Shown piece by piece: positions 50,165 through 59,424 of a stretch of DNA of 64,000 bases. Source of the DNA: Mycobacterium ahvazicum (lineage in GTDB: Bacteria > Actinomycetota > Actinomycetes > Mycobacteriales > Mycobacteriaceae); contig NZ_FXEG02000002.1 of assembly GCF_900176255.2 (NCBI RefSeq), forward strand, positions 2,170,001-2,234,000. Direction: 5' to 3'. The notes beneath the pieces are model-generated. The model was not told the DNA's origin, made no database searches, and saw only the letters and a program-made list of their open reading frames with translations. A program made the translations under genes and the position numbers. Position 1 is the stretch's first letter. Every line of letters starts with the position of its first letter.

Positions 50165-51241
50165 TCATGCCAACTGGAACGCGCTCAGTGGCGCTTCTTC
50201 TGGATAGGTTGACGGTCCGCCAAGGTCGTACGCCGCGTTAAGGGCGGCGATGAATCCAGGGTCGTGCAGGGGATCGCTGGGGGTGTCGAGCTTGATGCCC
50301 TTGCCCTTGAGATCGTCGACCATGATGCCGATGGCCCGTTCGATCGTGATGTCGTCGGAGCCGTCCATGTTCTTCTTGAGCTCGTCGAAGTCGGAGAACA
50401 CTTCGGCGGACCAGTGCACCAGGAAACGCAATTCGTCGGTGTGGTGCCGGGCGATGACGTCGTCGCCATTCTTCAGAAGCCAGTGGCTGGGGTCGGCGGG
50501 GTCGCCGGTGAAGACAGTGTCGAAGGCCAACCCCGGCGGAACCTGTTGTTCCAGTGGCCCATTGGCTTCGCCACGGTGGACCATCATTTCGTTTTGCACC
50601 ACTACACCGCGGTTGTTGATCGGCGGCAAGACCCGGGCGGGGGCCCTGAGTGGGCCATCGGGCCAGTAGGTGAAACCGGACCCCTCGTCCAGGGAGAACC
50701 AGGTGATGACCTGAGCCATTTTGATGAGGTAGTCGGTGAACAGGCCCGACTTGCCCATCACGCTGCACAGCCAGGTGGGGGCGTTCTCGTGGCGTACACC
50801 GCGGAAGCTCGGCGAGTCCAGATGGCCGGGATCGCGGTTGGCGCAGGGGCCGTTGATGTTGAACAGCATCATCTCAGGCTTGGCGTACTCGGCGTTCCAG
50901 TAGCTCTTCGCGTGCTCGAGGAACGTGGCGTTGTAGAAGCAGTCGTGCAGCTCTGGGTAGAGGACGGCCCCGTAGTTGGCCAGGTAGCCGCGGAATGTCG
51001 GCGTCAGAAAGAGGTCCAGCGACGGAGTGAATCCCTCGGGGAAGGCGCCGCTCATGGTGGCCATCAATTCGTCGGCCGACGCGAAGTGCTGGGCGATGAT
51101 CAGCTTCCAAGGACCGTGCGCGTGTACGACATTGAGCAGCCGCTCGCGTTGATCGCCGGTGTAGACGTTGTCGACTTCGCGAGGCGGCGCGGCGGGCCGC
51201 AAAACGTTGGAAAGCTCCATCCGCCGCTCATCGGTGAGCAT
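50165..51241 (-). CDS. putative non-haem iron enzyme-like protein, unidentified
   Basis: 358 aa from ATG 51241, preceded by AGAAGGAG 9 nt upstream; the frame reaches 51,259. No family is recognised with certainty. Soluble. It contains RDPGHLDSPSFRG and, about 70 residues on, VVQNEMMVHRGEANG. An H-x-D followed by a distal H and nearby R is the facial-triad layout of 2-oxoglutarate/Fe(II) oxygenases such as PhyH, so an oxygenase is possible. This is inference from a short pattern. The gene is within the catabolic cluster, 87 bp after the esterase gene. Confidence 0.55.
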   Translation of the reverse strand: MLTDERRMELSNVLRPAAPPREVDNVYTGDQRERLLNVVHAHGPWKLIIAQHFASADELMATMSGAFPEGFTPSLDLFLTPTFRGYLANYGAVLYPELHDCFYNATFLEHAKSYWNAEYAKPEMMLFNINGPCANRDPGHLDSPSFRGVRHENAPTWLCSVMGKSGLFTDYLIKMAQVITWFSLDEGSGFTYWPDGPLRAPARVLPPINNRGVVVQNEMMVHRGEANGPLEQQVPPGLAFDTVFTGDPADPSHWLLKNGDDVIARHHTDELRFLVHWSAEVFSDFDELKKNMDGSDDITIERAIGIMVDDLKGKGIKLDTPSDPLHDPGFIAALNAAYDLGGPSTYPEEAPLSAFQLA

Positions 51242-51328
51242 CACGGTCTCCTTCTGCATGGTGTGTGTTGATGTGATTTTGTCCGGCGCCGCCGTGCTGC
51301 GGTGTCGCGATGTCCGGTGATCGGGACA

Positions 51329-52273
51329 TCAAAACGGCAGTGGATTGTCGAACTTGGCGCGAAGCAGCGCCCCGATTTCGGCGACGGCGAGCCGCCCGCG
51401 TGCCGTCGCTTGGGAGTACATGAGAAAGCCGTGGTACATGCCGGGGTAGCGGGTCAGCGTGGTCTGGACGCCGGCGTCGCAGAGGCGGGCCGCGTAGCGC
51501 TCACCCCAGTCTCGGATGGGGTCGCAGCCTGCCGTCGCGATGATCGCGGGCGGCAGCCCAGCAAGGTCGCCGGCATAGGCGGGAACCAGATACGGGTCTT
51601 CGGGGGGCCCGGCGTCACCGTCGGCCAGCGCGTGCATGTAGTCGATGTCGTCGCGGGTGAGCAGTGGCGCATCGGCCAGCGCAACGATCGACGGGGCCGT
51701 CATATCGCGGTCCAGTCCCGGATAGAGCAGCACTTGCGCGCAGATCGGCGGGCCGCCGCGGTGGCGGGCGGCCAGCGCAACCGCCGCCGCCAACGAACCT
51801 CCGGCGCTGTCGCCGACGACGGCGAGCCGGCTCGGGTCCACGCCTAACTCGTCTGCGTGGCTCGAGACCCAGGCGGTGGCGGCGTAGGCGTCGTCGAATT
51901 GGGCCGGGGGCGCTGACTCGGGTGCGAGGCGATAATCGACAGCCACGACGGTGGCGCCCGCCGCCGACGCGAGGGCGCGGGCCAGCGGTTCAAACGAGTG
52001 GTTGGACCCCATGACCAGGCCGCCGCCATGGAAGTACACCAGCAGCGGTGAGCGGGAATCAGCTGTGGGACGGTGGATTCGGGTTGGTATTGGCCCGGCG
52101 GCACCAGGGATGCTGGTATCGGTGATGCTGTCCATGTGTGGCATTGCCTCGGGCAGCGGTGCGGATTCGATTGCGGCGCGTACCGCAGCCAGACCCCGTT
52201 GGCGCATCGGCGCGATCGCACCGAAGGACGCGACTCGCGCGGCGGCATCGGGATCTAATGGAGAAGTGAGCAC
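51329..52273 (-). CDS. alpha/beta-hydrolase fold-3 esterase (Lip/HSL family)
   Basis: 314 aa from GTG 52273; its start lies 1 bp after the SDR stop. LLVYFHGGGLVMGS supplies the oxyanion hole (HGGG); VVGDSAGGSLAAAVAL has the nucleophile in G-D-S-A-G; DPIRDWGERY holds the Asp and YPGMYHGFLMY the His of the triad. This is the hormone-sensitive-lipase-like group (LipH, LipN). It hydrolyses short or medium acyl esters in the cytosol and here might cleave the ester made by a Baeyer-Villiger enzyme such as that encoded at 61.2 kb. Confidence 0.9.
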   Translation of the reverse strand: MLTSPLDPDAAARVASFGAIAPMRQRGLAAVRAAIESAPLPEAMPHMDSITDTSIPGAAGPIPTRIHRPTADSRSPLLVYFHGGGLVMGSNHSFEPLARALASAAGATVVAVDYRLAPESAPPAQFDDAYAATAWVSSHADELGVDPSRLAVVGDSAGGSLAAAVALAARHRGGPPICAQVLLYPGLDRDMTAPSIVALADAPLLTRDDIDYMHALADGDAGPPEDPYLVPAYAGDLAGLPPAIIATAGCDPIRDWGERYAARLCDAGVQTTLTRYPGMYHGFLMYSQATARGRLAVAEIGALLRAKFDNPLPF

Positions 52274-52274
52274 G

Positions 52275-53150
52275 CTAGTGCAGCGCCGGATCGAATCGGG
52301 GTTGAGTGCGCAACACCGGAGCCTGTTGGGAGGCAAGGATATCGGCGCGTTCTTGCATCGCCGATCCCACATAGCCGGGATGGGTCAGCAGATAGAAGCG
52401 GCCTTGGGCGGCTTGCTCGAACACCACGGCCGCGGCCGTCAGCGGGTCCATGGCGTCGGCCTTGAGGTCGAGCATGGCCGAGCGATGCCCCTCGGCGGCA
52501 GCCACATCCGCGGCGTTGTCGGCGTCGACACCGCCGGCTGACTCGAAAATATTGGTCGACACCGGACCGGGAAGCACGGCTTGGGCGTGAATATGGTGGT
52601 CGTGCCCGATGGACTGCAGCTCGAGGTTAAGGCATTCGGTCATCGCGAGTACCGCGTGCTTGCTCAGGATGTAGGGCGTTTGCAAGGGCATCGCGACGAC
52701 CCCGCCGACCGAGGACACATTCCACACCCACGCCTGCTCGGTCGAGTCCATCATGCGCGGCAGGAACGCCCGGATGCCGTAGAAAACTCCACTGATGTTG
52801 ATGTCGATGATCCGCTGCCAATTGGCCACCGGGGTGTCCCACAGGTAGCCGAACTGTTCAATTCCGGCGTTGTTCAACAACAACCGCACCGCACCGAAGT
52901 CCCGGTAGGTTCTGTCGGCAAGCTTTTGCATGGCGTCGGGGTCGCGTACGTCGCACACCACGTCGATCGCGGTGCTTCCCGCGGCGGTGAGCTCCTCGCG
53001 CAGCGCGGCGATACTTGGTGCATCGACGTCGGCAAGCACGACGGTCATGCCTAACTGGCTGGCGTAGCGGGCCATGCCGGCGCCGATACCGGAACCGGCC
53101 CCGGTGATGACCGCGACGCCGCCACCGAAGAGTTCGGCTGCACTCGTCAT
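52275..53150 (-). CDS. short-chain dehydrogenase/reductase
   Basis: 291 aa. VAVITGAGSGIGAGMARYA (TGxxxGIG), ADVDAPS (NAD-type Asp), LLLNNAGIEQFG (NNAG), and WNVSSVGG with Y-I-L-S-K as the Ser-Tyr-Lys site, then LPGPVSTNIFESAGG. Classical SDR, likely NAD+-dependent given the acidic residue after the second strand. It overlaps the preceding SnoaL-like gene by 4 bp and is followed at 1 bp by the esterase. Oxidation of a hydroxyl on the pathway substrate is the likely job. Confidence 0.9.
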   Translation of the reverse strand: MTSAAELFGGGVAVITGAGSGIGAGMARYASQLGMTVVLADVDAPSIAALREELTAAGSTAIDVVCDVRDPDAMQKLADRTYRDFGAVRLLLNNAGIEQFGYLWDTPVANWQRIIDINISGVFYGIRAFLPRMMDSTEQAWVWNVSSVGGVVAMPLQTPYILSKHAVLAMTECLNLELQSIGHDHHIHAQAVLPGPVSTNIFESAGGVDADNAADVAAAEGHRSAMLDLKADAMDPLTAAAVVFEQAAQGRFYLLTHPGYVGSAMQERADILASQQAPVLRTQPRFDPALH

Positions 53151-53629
53151 GACGCCGTGATCGTGGCGTCGGCGGGCAGCTCGGCTAGCAGTACGGAGTT
53201 GGTGGTGTCCAGCATGACGTCGATGTCGGTGAGCTCGAGGCCGTTAGGGCCGCGGCGCACACCGACATTGACCACTCCGCTGGATACCGCGAACGGCACG
53301 AAGTTGGTGATCTGGTTGACGAAGATGTAGAAGCGGGCCCGCGTCAGGCCACCGTCGGTACCGGTGCGGTACAGGTTGGTGGCGTGGTGGCGCAACGGGT
53401 AGGGGCTTTGCTTGCGATGCTCGGACAACCACTCCATGACCGCCTCACGACCGTTGAGTTCAGGTGACATCAACTCTTCGAAAGGGCTGGCGCCACTGTC
53501 GCTTCGGGTCAGGTAGTGCACATCGTCTGCGTGGCAGGCCCCCAGCTCGGTGTAGTGCGCCTCGTCGTAGTAGTACCAGTAGGCGGCGATGAACTCCTGC
53601 AATTCCGGCAGCGTGATGTCGTTGCTCAT
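53147..53629 (-). CDS. SnoaL-like protein
   Basis: 160 aa from ATG 53629 (MSNDITLPELQEFIAAYWYYYDEAHY). ELGACHADDVHYLTRSDSG and MEWLSEHRKQSPYPLRHHATNLYRTG give the SnoaL/NTF2 layout, with His residues lining the likely cavity and a beta-rich C-terminus ending DVMLDTTNSVLL. The long upstream frame (to 53,911) is a shadow of the dehydrogenase gene. It overlaps the SDR start by 4 bp. Possibly a hydratase or isomerase for a ring or enoyl intermediate. Confidence 0.8.
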   Translation of the reverse strand: MSNDITLPELQEFIAAYWYYYDEAHYTELGACHADDVHYLTRSDSGASPFEELMSPELNGREAVMEWLSEHRKQSPYPLRHHATNLYRTGTDGGLTRARFYIFVNQITNFVPFAVSSGVVNVGVRRGPNGLELTDIDVMLDTTNSVLLAELPADATITAS

Positions 53630-53697
53630 GTCACCAGTCAACCCTGGGTGTGGCATGGGTAACAGCCCAATGCCCGTTGAGTGGAACAGCGCCGCGT

Positions 53698-54735
53698 TCA
53701 GCCGGTGATCAAATTCCATAGCCCGGTGCCGCCCGCCTGCAGCGCCGCGTCGGTCACCCGAGCGTCCCAGTGTTGCACGGAGCCGAACTCGCCGCGCCAG
53801 ACTAGGGCAGGCCGGGTGAACTCGTGCAAGCGGTGCTCGCGTGTGGTGCCGATCGCGCCGTGGACTTGGTGAGCGTGTCGCACCACCACCGAGGCGGCGT
53901 GGCCCACACACGAGCGGGCCACTGCGACAAGGAATCCCAGGTTGGGTCCCGACCAGCTGCTGGTGACCGCCACCGTCAGCGCGGCGTCGGTGGCCGACCG
54001 GGCCAGCGATGCCTGCGCGGCGATATCGGCGATCATGTTCTGCACCGCCTGAAAGCGCGAAAGTGGCCTACCGAACTGGATGCGTGAGCTCGCATGCTCG
54101 ATACAAAGCTGCAGAATCTCGTCCAGAGCGGCACACACTTGTACAGCGCGCACCAGCGCCGATTTCAGCCGCAGCTGCTCGACTACCGCGGCCTCAAGGG
54201 GCACACCGCGCAAGGCGCCAGAATCGGCGATCACGACGTCGCGCGGCTCGCCGATCATGTTGACGCCGGGCGTGATCTGTAACGACTCGACGCCGACATC
54301 GGCGACGTGATGCTGCCCGCCGCGCTGCCAAATGACCGCGATCCGATCGGCTCCCGACGCCCACGGCACATCCCTGGCCGCCCCGTGGTCGTCGAGCAGG
54401 CACACGGTCCGTACCGCGGAGTCGCACCGCGAACCGCTGGCCTCCAACAGCCAGCACGCCAATAAATCGTGCTCGGCCAACGGGATTCGCGCCCCGTGGC
54501 GGACGGTGGCGGTAAGCAGCTCGGCTGCCTCATACCAGCCGGCGTCGCTGCCACCGCAGTGTTCGGGGCCGGTCAGTCGCACTAACCCGAGCTCGTCGAG
54601 CTGGCGCCACAACTGGGCGTCACGATCGACGGTGCCGGTGGGCGCGTGCGTGGTGCGATAGGCGCCCAACACCGCATCCATCATGTCGATCAGGGCCGGG
54701 TCGACCCGAATTGCCTCGACCGGTGCGGTGGTCAT
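53698..54735 (-). CDS. acyl-CoA dehydrogenase-like subunit (small)
   Basis: 345 aa. Short ACAD fold: helical N-terminal domain with LWRQLDELGLVRLTGPEHCGGSDAG, a reduced middle beta domain and a C-terminal helical bundle with SRIQFGRPLSRFQAVQNMIADIAAQ (R-x-Q-F-G-x-x-I-x-x-F-Q-x-x-x-H/M-x-L-A) and VRHAHQVHGAIGTTREHRLHEF. The usual Glu base is not evident. Such subunits in mycobacteria pair with a second ACAD to form an alpha2beta2 enzyme acting on sterol side chains or rings (ChsE-type). It overlaps the next ACAD gene by 4 bp, fitting that pairing. Confidence 0.85.
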   Translation of the reverse strand: MTTAPVEAIRVDPALIDMMDAVLGAYRTTHAPTGTVDRDAQLWRQLDELGLVRLTGPEHCGGSDAGWYEAAELLTATVRHGARIPLAEHDLLACWLLEASGSRCDSAVRTVCLLDDHGAARDVPWASGADRIAVIWQRGGQHHVADVGVESLQITPGVNMIGEPRDVVIADSGALRGVPLEAAVVEQLRLKSALVRAVQVCAALDEILQLCIEHASSRIQFGRPLSRFQAVQNMIADIAAQASLARSATDAALTVAVTSSWSGPNLGFLVAVARSCVGHAASVVVRHAHQVHGAIGTTREHRLHEFTRPALVWRGEFGSVQHWDARVTDAALQAGGTGLWNLITG

Positions 54736-55868
54736 CGGATTCCCAGTCCGCGCGCAATCACGCCGCGCAACACCTCGTTGGTCCCGCCACGCAGGGTAAA
54801 GCCCGGACGCTGATCCACTGCGGCAGCGATCAGCTCCGCCGATGCCGAATCGGAGCTGCCGTGCCGGTCAACGAAGTCGGCGATGTCGCCTTCCATGGTC
54901 GTGCCGAGCACCTTGACCACCGCAGCAGCCACGTCAGCAGGCTCGCCGCGCTGCAGCGCGCCCGCGACCGCGGTCGACATCTGGTGCAGGCCGGTCACGC
55001 CGGCCACCAGACGCCCGAGGCTGTCATCTCGGGACATGCGTTGGTCGGCCATGCCGGTGGTCGCGGCCGCAAGCACGACGAAGGTGGACAGGAAACGTTC
55101 GGGTCCGCTGCGCTCAAAGCTCAGCTCGGAGGTCACCTGCGTCCAGCCGGCTCCGATGTCGCCGAACACCCTGGTGTCGGGCACGAATGCCTCCTCGAGG
55201 ATCACTTCGTTGAAGTGGTGCGCCCCGTTCATCGAAATGATCGGACGGACCTGCACGCCGGGACCGCGCAGCTGCACGATGAACTGGCTAAGCCCGCCAT
55301 GGCGATGGTCTGGGTCACTGGGCGCGGTGCGGGCCAGCACGATAAACGCGTGGGCGCGGTGTGCACCCGAGGTCCAGACCTTGGTTCCGGTGAGCGACCA
55401 GCCGCCCTCGACTCGCACCGCGCGGGTGCGCACACTGGCCAGATCGGACCCAGAATCGGGTTCGCTCATGCCGATGGCGAAGAAGCATTCGCCGCGCACA
55501 ATCCGCGGCAGAAAATGCGACTTCTGAAATTCGGTGCCGTACTTGAGCAGTGCCGGCACGATCTGGCGGTCGGCGATCCAGTGCGCGGCCACCGGCGCTC
55601 CGGCTGCCAGCAGCTCCTCGGTGACGGCGAACCTTTCCAGAAAGGAGCGACCGTGCCCGCCGTACTTGACGGGCACGGTCATGCCGAGCCAGCCGCGTGC
55701 GGCCAGGGCGGCGGTGAATTTTTCGTCCCAGCCCGTGAGCCAGGCGTCCAAGGACGGCTCGAAGGCACCCGCGGTGTGTTGCTCGGCGAGAAACTGGCGG
55801 ACCTCGGCGCGCAGCGCCTGCGTCGAGGGGTCGGCGGCGGCCGGTGGCACCAGCCGGGGCGGCGCCAT
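54732..55868 (-). CDS. acyl-CoA dehydrogenase subunit (large)
   Basis: 378 aa from ATG 55868, which overlaps the stop of the hydratase gene (TGATG); ATG 55883 is in frame upstream. RGWLGMTVPVKYGGHGRSFLERF; FFAIGMSEPDSGSDLASVRTRAV (FAD and substrate loop); LTGTKVWTSGAHRAHAFIVLART; FTLRGGTNEVLRGVIARGLGIR at the end (the G-T-x-E-x-x-x-x-x-I-A motif). Full-length ACAD. It overlaps the shorter ACAD by 4 bp; together they probably form a heteromeric dehydrogenase introducing an alpha-beta double bond in an acyl-CoA. Confidence 0.9.
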   Translation of the reverse strand: MAPPRLVPPAAADPSTQALRAEVRQFLAEQHTAGAFEPSLDAWLTGWDEKFTAALAARGWLGMTVPVKYGGHGRSFLERFAVTEELLAAGAPVAAHWIADRQIVPALLKYGTEFQKSHFLPRIVRGECFFAIGMSEPDSGSDLASVRTRAVRVEGGWSLTGTKVWTSGAHRAHAFIVLARTAPSDPDHRHGGLSQFIVQLRGPGVQVRPIISMNGAHHFNEVILEEAFVPDTRVFGDIGAGWTQVTSELSFERSGPERFLSTFVVLAAATTGMADQRMSRDDSLGRLVAGVTGLHQMSTAVAGALQRGEPADVAAAVVKVLGTTMEGDIADFVDRHGSSDSASAELIAAAVDQRPGFTLRGGTNEVLRGVIARGLGIR

Positions 55869-56644
55869 CAACTTGTCTTCCATTTGGAGATGCGCTGTTC
55901 ATGTTCGGGGTCGCGGTGGGCCAGCGGCTGCATGGCCGCGGCCATCCCCAGCGTGGTGTCCAAGGACGCGGTCTGGGATTCCCGTAACAGCCGTTTGGCC
56001 ATGCGCAGCGCGTGTGGCGGGTTTTTCACGATGCGCTCGGCCAGCGCGTGCGCGTGGGCGAGCAGCTCCTCGTGGGGCACTACCTGACTGACCATGCCCC
56101 ACTGTAGGGCGGTCGGCGCGTCGATGCGGTCACCGGTGAAGGTCATCTCGGCGGCCCGCTCGTAGCCCACCGCTCGCGGCAGAAACCAGGTGCCCCCATC
56201 GCCGGGGATCAGGCCGAGTTGCACGAAACTCTCGGCGAAGGACGCCCGTTCGGAGGCCACCCGGATGTCGCACATCATCGCCAGATCGCAGCCGGCACCG
56301 ATGGCCGCCCCGTTGACTGCCGCGATGAGCGGGACCTCGAGGCGGGCCAGTGCCCGCGGGATCCGTTGGATGCCGTCGATGTAGGCGTGCCGTTGCGCCA
56401 GGGCGTCCAGGCCGAAGATGCCCTCTCGGTCGGCCATCTCTTTGACGTTGCCGCCGGCGGAGAAGATCTTGCCGTTACCGGTGAGGATGACGGCACGAAT
56501 CCCGGTGTCGGCGTTGGCATTATCCACGGCCGCCTCGAACGCGGCAATGAAGTCTTTGCCGGTGATCGCGTTGCCCAGCTGCGGTAGGTCGATCGTCCAC
56601 ACCTGCGTGGGTCCGTTGGTGGCGATATCCAGCGGCCCGCTCAT
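55868..56644 (-). CDS. enoyl-CoA hydratase/isomerase
   Basis: 258 aa. ILTGNGKIFSAGGNVKEM is the crotonase oxyanion-hole segment (F-S-A-G-x-N/D-x); VPLIAAVNGAAIGAGCDLAMMCDIRVAS the second CoA-binding segment; FVQLGLIPGDGGTWFLPRAVG the region of the catalytic Glu/Gly residues. One of the two Glu positions (in G-L-I-P-G-D-G-G) is Asp here, so hydration activity may differ from classical EchA. It overlaps the large ACAD gene start and the ALDH stop by 4 bp. Confidence 0.9.
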   Translation of the reverse strand: MSGPLDIATNGPTQVWTIDLPQLGNAITGKDFIAAFEAAVDNANADTGIRAVILTGNGKIFSAGGNVKEMADREGIFGLDALAQRHAYIDGIQRIPRALARLEVPLIAAVNGAAIGAGCDLAMMCDIRVASERASFAESFVQLGLIPGDGGTWFLPRAVGYERAAEMTFTGDRIDAPTALQWGMVSQVVPHEELLAHAHALAERIVKNPPHALRMAKRLLRESQTASLDTTLGMAAAMQPLAHRDPEHEQRISKWKTS

Positions 56645-58059
56645 GCGGGCAACTGCAGGGACTTGGTTTGCAAATACTCTTCGAACCCGGCGCGGCCGAG
56701 CTCGCGCCCGATGCCGGATTTCTTATAGCCGCCGAACGGCGCCACTGGGTTGTATTTGCCGCCGTTGATGTCGAGCTGACCGGTCTGTACGCCGCGCGCG
56801 AATGCGATGGCACGGTCGGTGTCGCCGGCCCACACCGCACCGGATAACCCATAGGGGGTTCCGTTGGCGATGCGCAGGGCGTCGGATTCGTCGGTAAACG
56901 GTATGACCGCGAGCACAGGGCCGAAGACCTCTTCTTGGCCGAGTTCGGAGTCCGGGTCGACGTCGACGAATACCGTGGGTGCGAGGTAATAGCCGACGTC
57001 GCAGACCCGATCGGCACCCCCAGTGAGCAGCCGCGCACCGTCACGCTGGGCACGCTCGATAAAACCACGCACGGTGTCGAACTGCGCCGCTGAGGCCGAG
57101 GGGCCGATTCGGGTGGCCGGGTCGAGCGGGTCGCCCACGGTGTACTTCGACACCGCGGCCTCGACCAAGTCCAGGGCTTCGCTATAGCGGGACTGGGGCA
57201 CCAGCATTCGTGTCCAGGCCATGCAGGTCTGACCGCCGTTGAGGAAGGCGTTGCCGACTCCTACCTTGACGGCGCTAGCCAAATCGGCATCTTCGAGGAT
57301 GACGTTGGCGGACTTGCCGCCCAGTTCGAGAGCGACCTTTTTCACCGACCGCCCGGCCAGCTCCCCGACGCGGGCACCTACGCCGGTGGATCCGGTGAAC
57401 GACACGAAGTCGATATCGGGATGGGCGGCGATGTGCTCGCCGATCAGCGCACCGCGACCGGACACCAGGTTCACCACACCGGGCGGCAGCCCGGCCTCCT
57501 CGAGGGCCTCAACGAACTCGAACACCGACAGCGGTGCTTCATTGCTGGGTTTGAGGACAACCGTGCAGCCGGCCGCGATCGCCGGCAGCACCTTGGCGAC
57601 CACCTGATACAGGGGGTAGTTCCACGGGGCGATCGCGCCGACCACGCCGTAGGGTTCGCGCAGGATCAACGAGTTGCCCACGCGTTCTTCAAAAGTGAAG
57701 GTGTCCAGCACCTCGGCGAAGCCACGGCCCACCGCCAGCGGGACCTGGGTTTGCACGGTCTGTGCAATGCGCACGGGCGCTCCCATTTCGCGGGTGATCG
57801 TCTCAGCGATGTCTGGCAAGCGCTTTTCCAGCGCGGTGATCACCGCCGCGACGCGCGCGCGGCGCTCGGCGGGGCTGATCAGCGGGTCAAAGGCCCGCCG
57901 TGCCGCGGCTACGGCGGCGTCCACGTCGGCTTCGGTGCCCGCCGGGACGGTGCCGATGACCTGCTCTGTCGACGGGTCGATCACGTCGATGAGGTCGCTG
58001 CCGGCCGGGGTGACCCACCTGCCGTCGATGAACAGCGTTTTTCGTGCGTAGTCATGCAT
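56641..58059 (-). CDS. aldehyde dehydrogenase (NAD(P)+-dependent)
   Basis: 472 aa. APWNYPLYQVVAKVLPAIAAG, VVLKPSNEAPLS (Lys for the cofactor), SFTGSTGVG (Rossmann loop), LELGGKSANVILEDADL (Glu general base), NGGQTCMAWTR (catalytic Cys) and QEEVFGPVLAVIPF are all in place. Oxidises an aldehyde to the acid, which the adjacent acyl-CoA synthetase could activate. The order alcohol dehydrogenase, aldehyde dehydrogenase, hydratase, dehydrogenases on one strand gives a logical alcohol-to-acyl-CoA route. Confidence 0.95.
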   Translation of the reverse strand: MHDYARKTLFIDGRWVTPAGSDLIDVIDPSTEQVIGTVPAGTEADVDAAVAAARRAFDPLISPAERRARVAAVITALEKRLPDIAETITREMGAPVRIAQTVQTQVPLAVGRGFAEVLDTFTFEERVGNSLILREPYGVVGAIAPWNYPLYQVVAKVLPAIAAGCTVVLKPSNEAPLSVFEFVEALEEAGLPPGVVNLVSGRGALIGEHIAAHPDIDFVSFTGSTGVGARVGELAGRSVKKVALELGGKSANVILEDADLASAVKVGVGNAFLNGGQTCMAWTRMLVPQSRYSEALDLVEAAVSKYTVGDPLDPATRIGPSASAAQFDTVRGFIERAQRDGARLLTGGADRVCDVGYYLAPTVFVDVDPDSELGQEEVFGPVLAVIPFTDESDALRIANGTPYGLSGAVWAGDTDRAIAFARGVQTGQLDINGGKYNPVAPFGGYKKSGIGRELGRAGFEEYLQTKSLQLPA

Positions 58060-58082
58060 GAGGCGTGGTCTGCTTTCTGTCG

Positions 58083-59189
58083 TTAGGGCACGATGCTCGC
58101 GCGAACGTCGCGCTTGCTGTCGGCCGCGGCGAAGGCGTCGTTGATCTGGTCGAGTGGGTAACAGGCCGCGGCCAGACGGTCTAACGGAAGCCTGGCCTGG
58201 TGTTGTTCAAGAAACGTCAGCGCCCGCGACAACACGATGGGGTCGTACAACGAGACGCCGACCATCGTCTTATTGCCGAAGACAAAACGGGAGGGATCGA
58301 AGTCGAACGTCTTGCCGATGTTGATGTTTCCGATCTCCACGTAGCGGCCGAACTGTCCGAGCATCTTGAGGCCTTCATCGATGGCGGAGGGGTGGCCAAC
58401 CACCTCGACCACGACATCGGCGCCCTGGCCGTCAGTCAGTTGTCGCACGAGCTTGGTCCGGTCTTTGACCGTCGCGACGTCGTTGATGTCGATGACGGTG
58501 TCGGCGCCGAAGGAGGTCGCTAACTCCAATCGCTCGGCGACACCGTCGATTGCGATCACGTGGGCAGCGCCGCGCGCTTTTGCCACCGCCACCGCGTAGA
58601 GACCCAGCGCGCCCGCGCCTTGCACCACGACACACTCACCGAGTTGTTGGTTGACGCGTTCTAGGCCATACATCACTTGTGACAGCGCACAATTCGCGCC
58701 TGCGGCGATGTCATCGGAAACCGAATCGGGCACCGTGTAGACCACCGCGTTGGCGGGCAACAGGAAGTAGTCGGCGTAGCCGCCCACAAAATACGGGGGT
58801 TCGTCGGCGCGCCCGAGCATGGCCATCGTCAGCTTCACACAGCTGTGGCGCCTGCCGGCCAAGCAGTTTCGGCATGTGTGGCACGAGAAGAAGTAAGGGA
58901 ACACCACTCGGGTGCCCGCTTTCAGGGGCGCGCCGTTGGAATCGGTGCTCACGCCCGCGCCTAACGCCTCGACGGCGCCGACCATCTCGTGGCCCAAGAC
59001 GGTGGGCAGTTGACCTCCCAGACCGCCCGTGGCAAACGTGCCGTGCCAGGCGTGCAGGTCTGAGCCGCAGATGTTGGCACGACTCACCTTGACAAGGATC
59101 TGACCAGGACCCACCTCCGGAAGTCTGACTGTCTCGATCTCAAATGGTTTGGTGGGAGCGTCAAACCGGGCGATACGTCCCTGGAACAC
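58083..59189 (-). CDS. zinc-dependent alcohol dehydrogenase
   Basis: 368 aa from GTG 59189 (AAAGGA 11 nt upstream); the ORF extends to 59,255. Catalytic zinc ligands Cys in ANICGSDLHAW and GHE in VLGHEMVGAVEALG; structural zinc Cys cluster FFSCHTCRNCLAGRRHSC; NAD-binding VQGAGALGLYAVAVAKARG. Medium-chain dehydrogenase. Converts an alcohol to an aldehyde for the next enzyme, ALDH, 23 bp downstream. Confidence 0.92.
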   Translation of the reverse strand: MFQGRIARFDAPTKPFEIETVRLPEVGPGQILVKVSRANICGSDLHAWHGTFATGGLGGQLPTVLGHEMVGAVEALGAGVSTDSNGAPLKAGTRVVFPYFFSCHTCRNCLAGRRHSCVKLTMAMLGRADEPPYFVGGYADYFLLPANAVVYTVPDSVSDDIAAGANCALSQVMYGLERVNQQLGECVVVQGAGALGLYAVAVAKARGAAHVIAIDGVAERLELATSFGADTVIDINDVATVKDRTKLVRQLTDGQGADVVVEVVGHPSAIDEGLKMLGQFGRYVEIGNINIGKTFDFDPSRFVFGNKTMVGVSLYDPIVLSRALTFLEQHQARLPLDRLAAACYPLDQINDAFAAADSKRDVRASIVP

Positions 59190-59424
59190 GGGGGCGGCGT
59201 CCTTTCGGTGCAGTGGATCGGGCCGATCCGGCCAAGCCGCTGGCGTAGGTTGCAAGGCTTGTGTCGGAGGGTGCGCGATGGCAGCGTGTGCAAGGGCCCA
59301 CGCAGCGGTCGCTGCTAGGCAGACTAAGTCGCGTGCGCTGTCGCTAGACTCGGCCTTCCCACCCAGCGGTCACCGAGCTCAGACAGGGCGGCCGCACGTT
59401 CGCCCCGCAGGGTGTCACGACGGG
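59190..59424. other. 235-bp gap between FadD and ADH
   Basis: No gene supported; the stretch could hold a promoter for the ADH-to-SnoaL part of the cluster. Confidence 0.35.

Noticed and set aside
54711..56087. 458-codon plus-strand frame
   Set aside because: Shadow of the two minus-strand acyl-CoA dehydrogenase and hydratase genes, which have full catalytic motifs.
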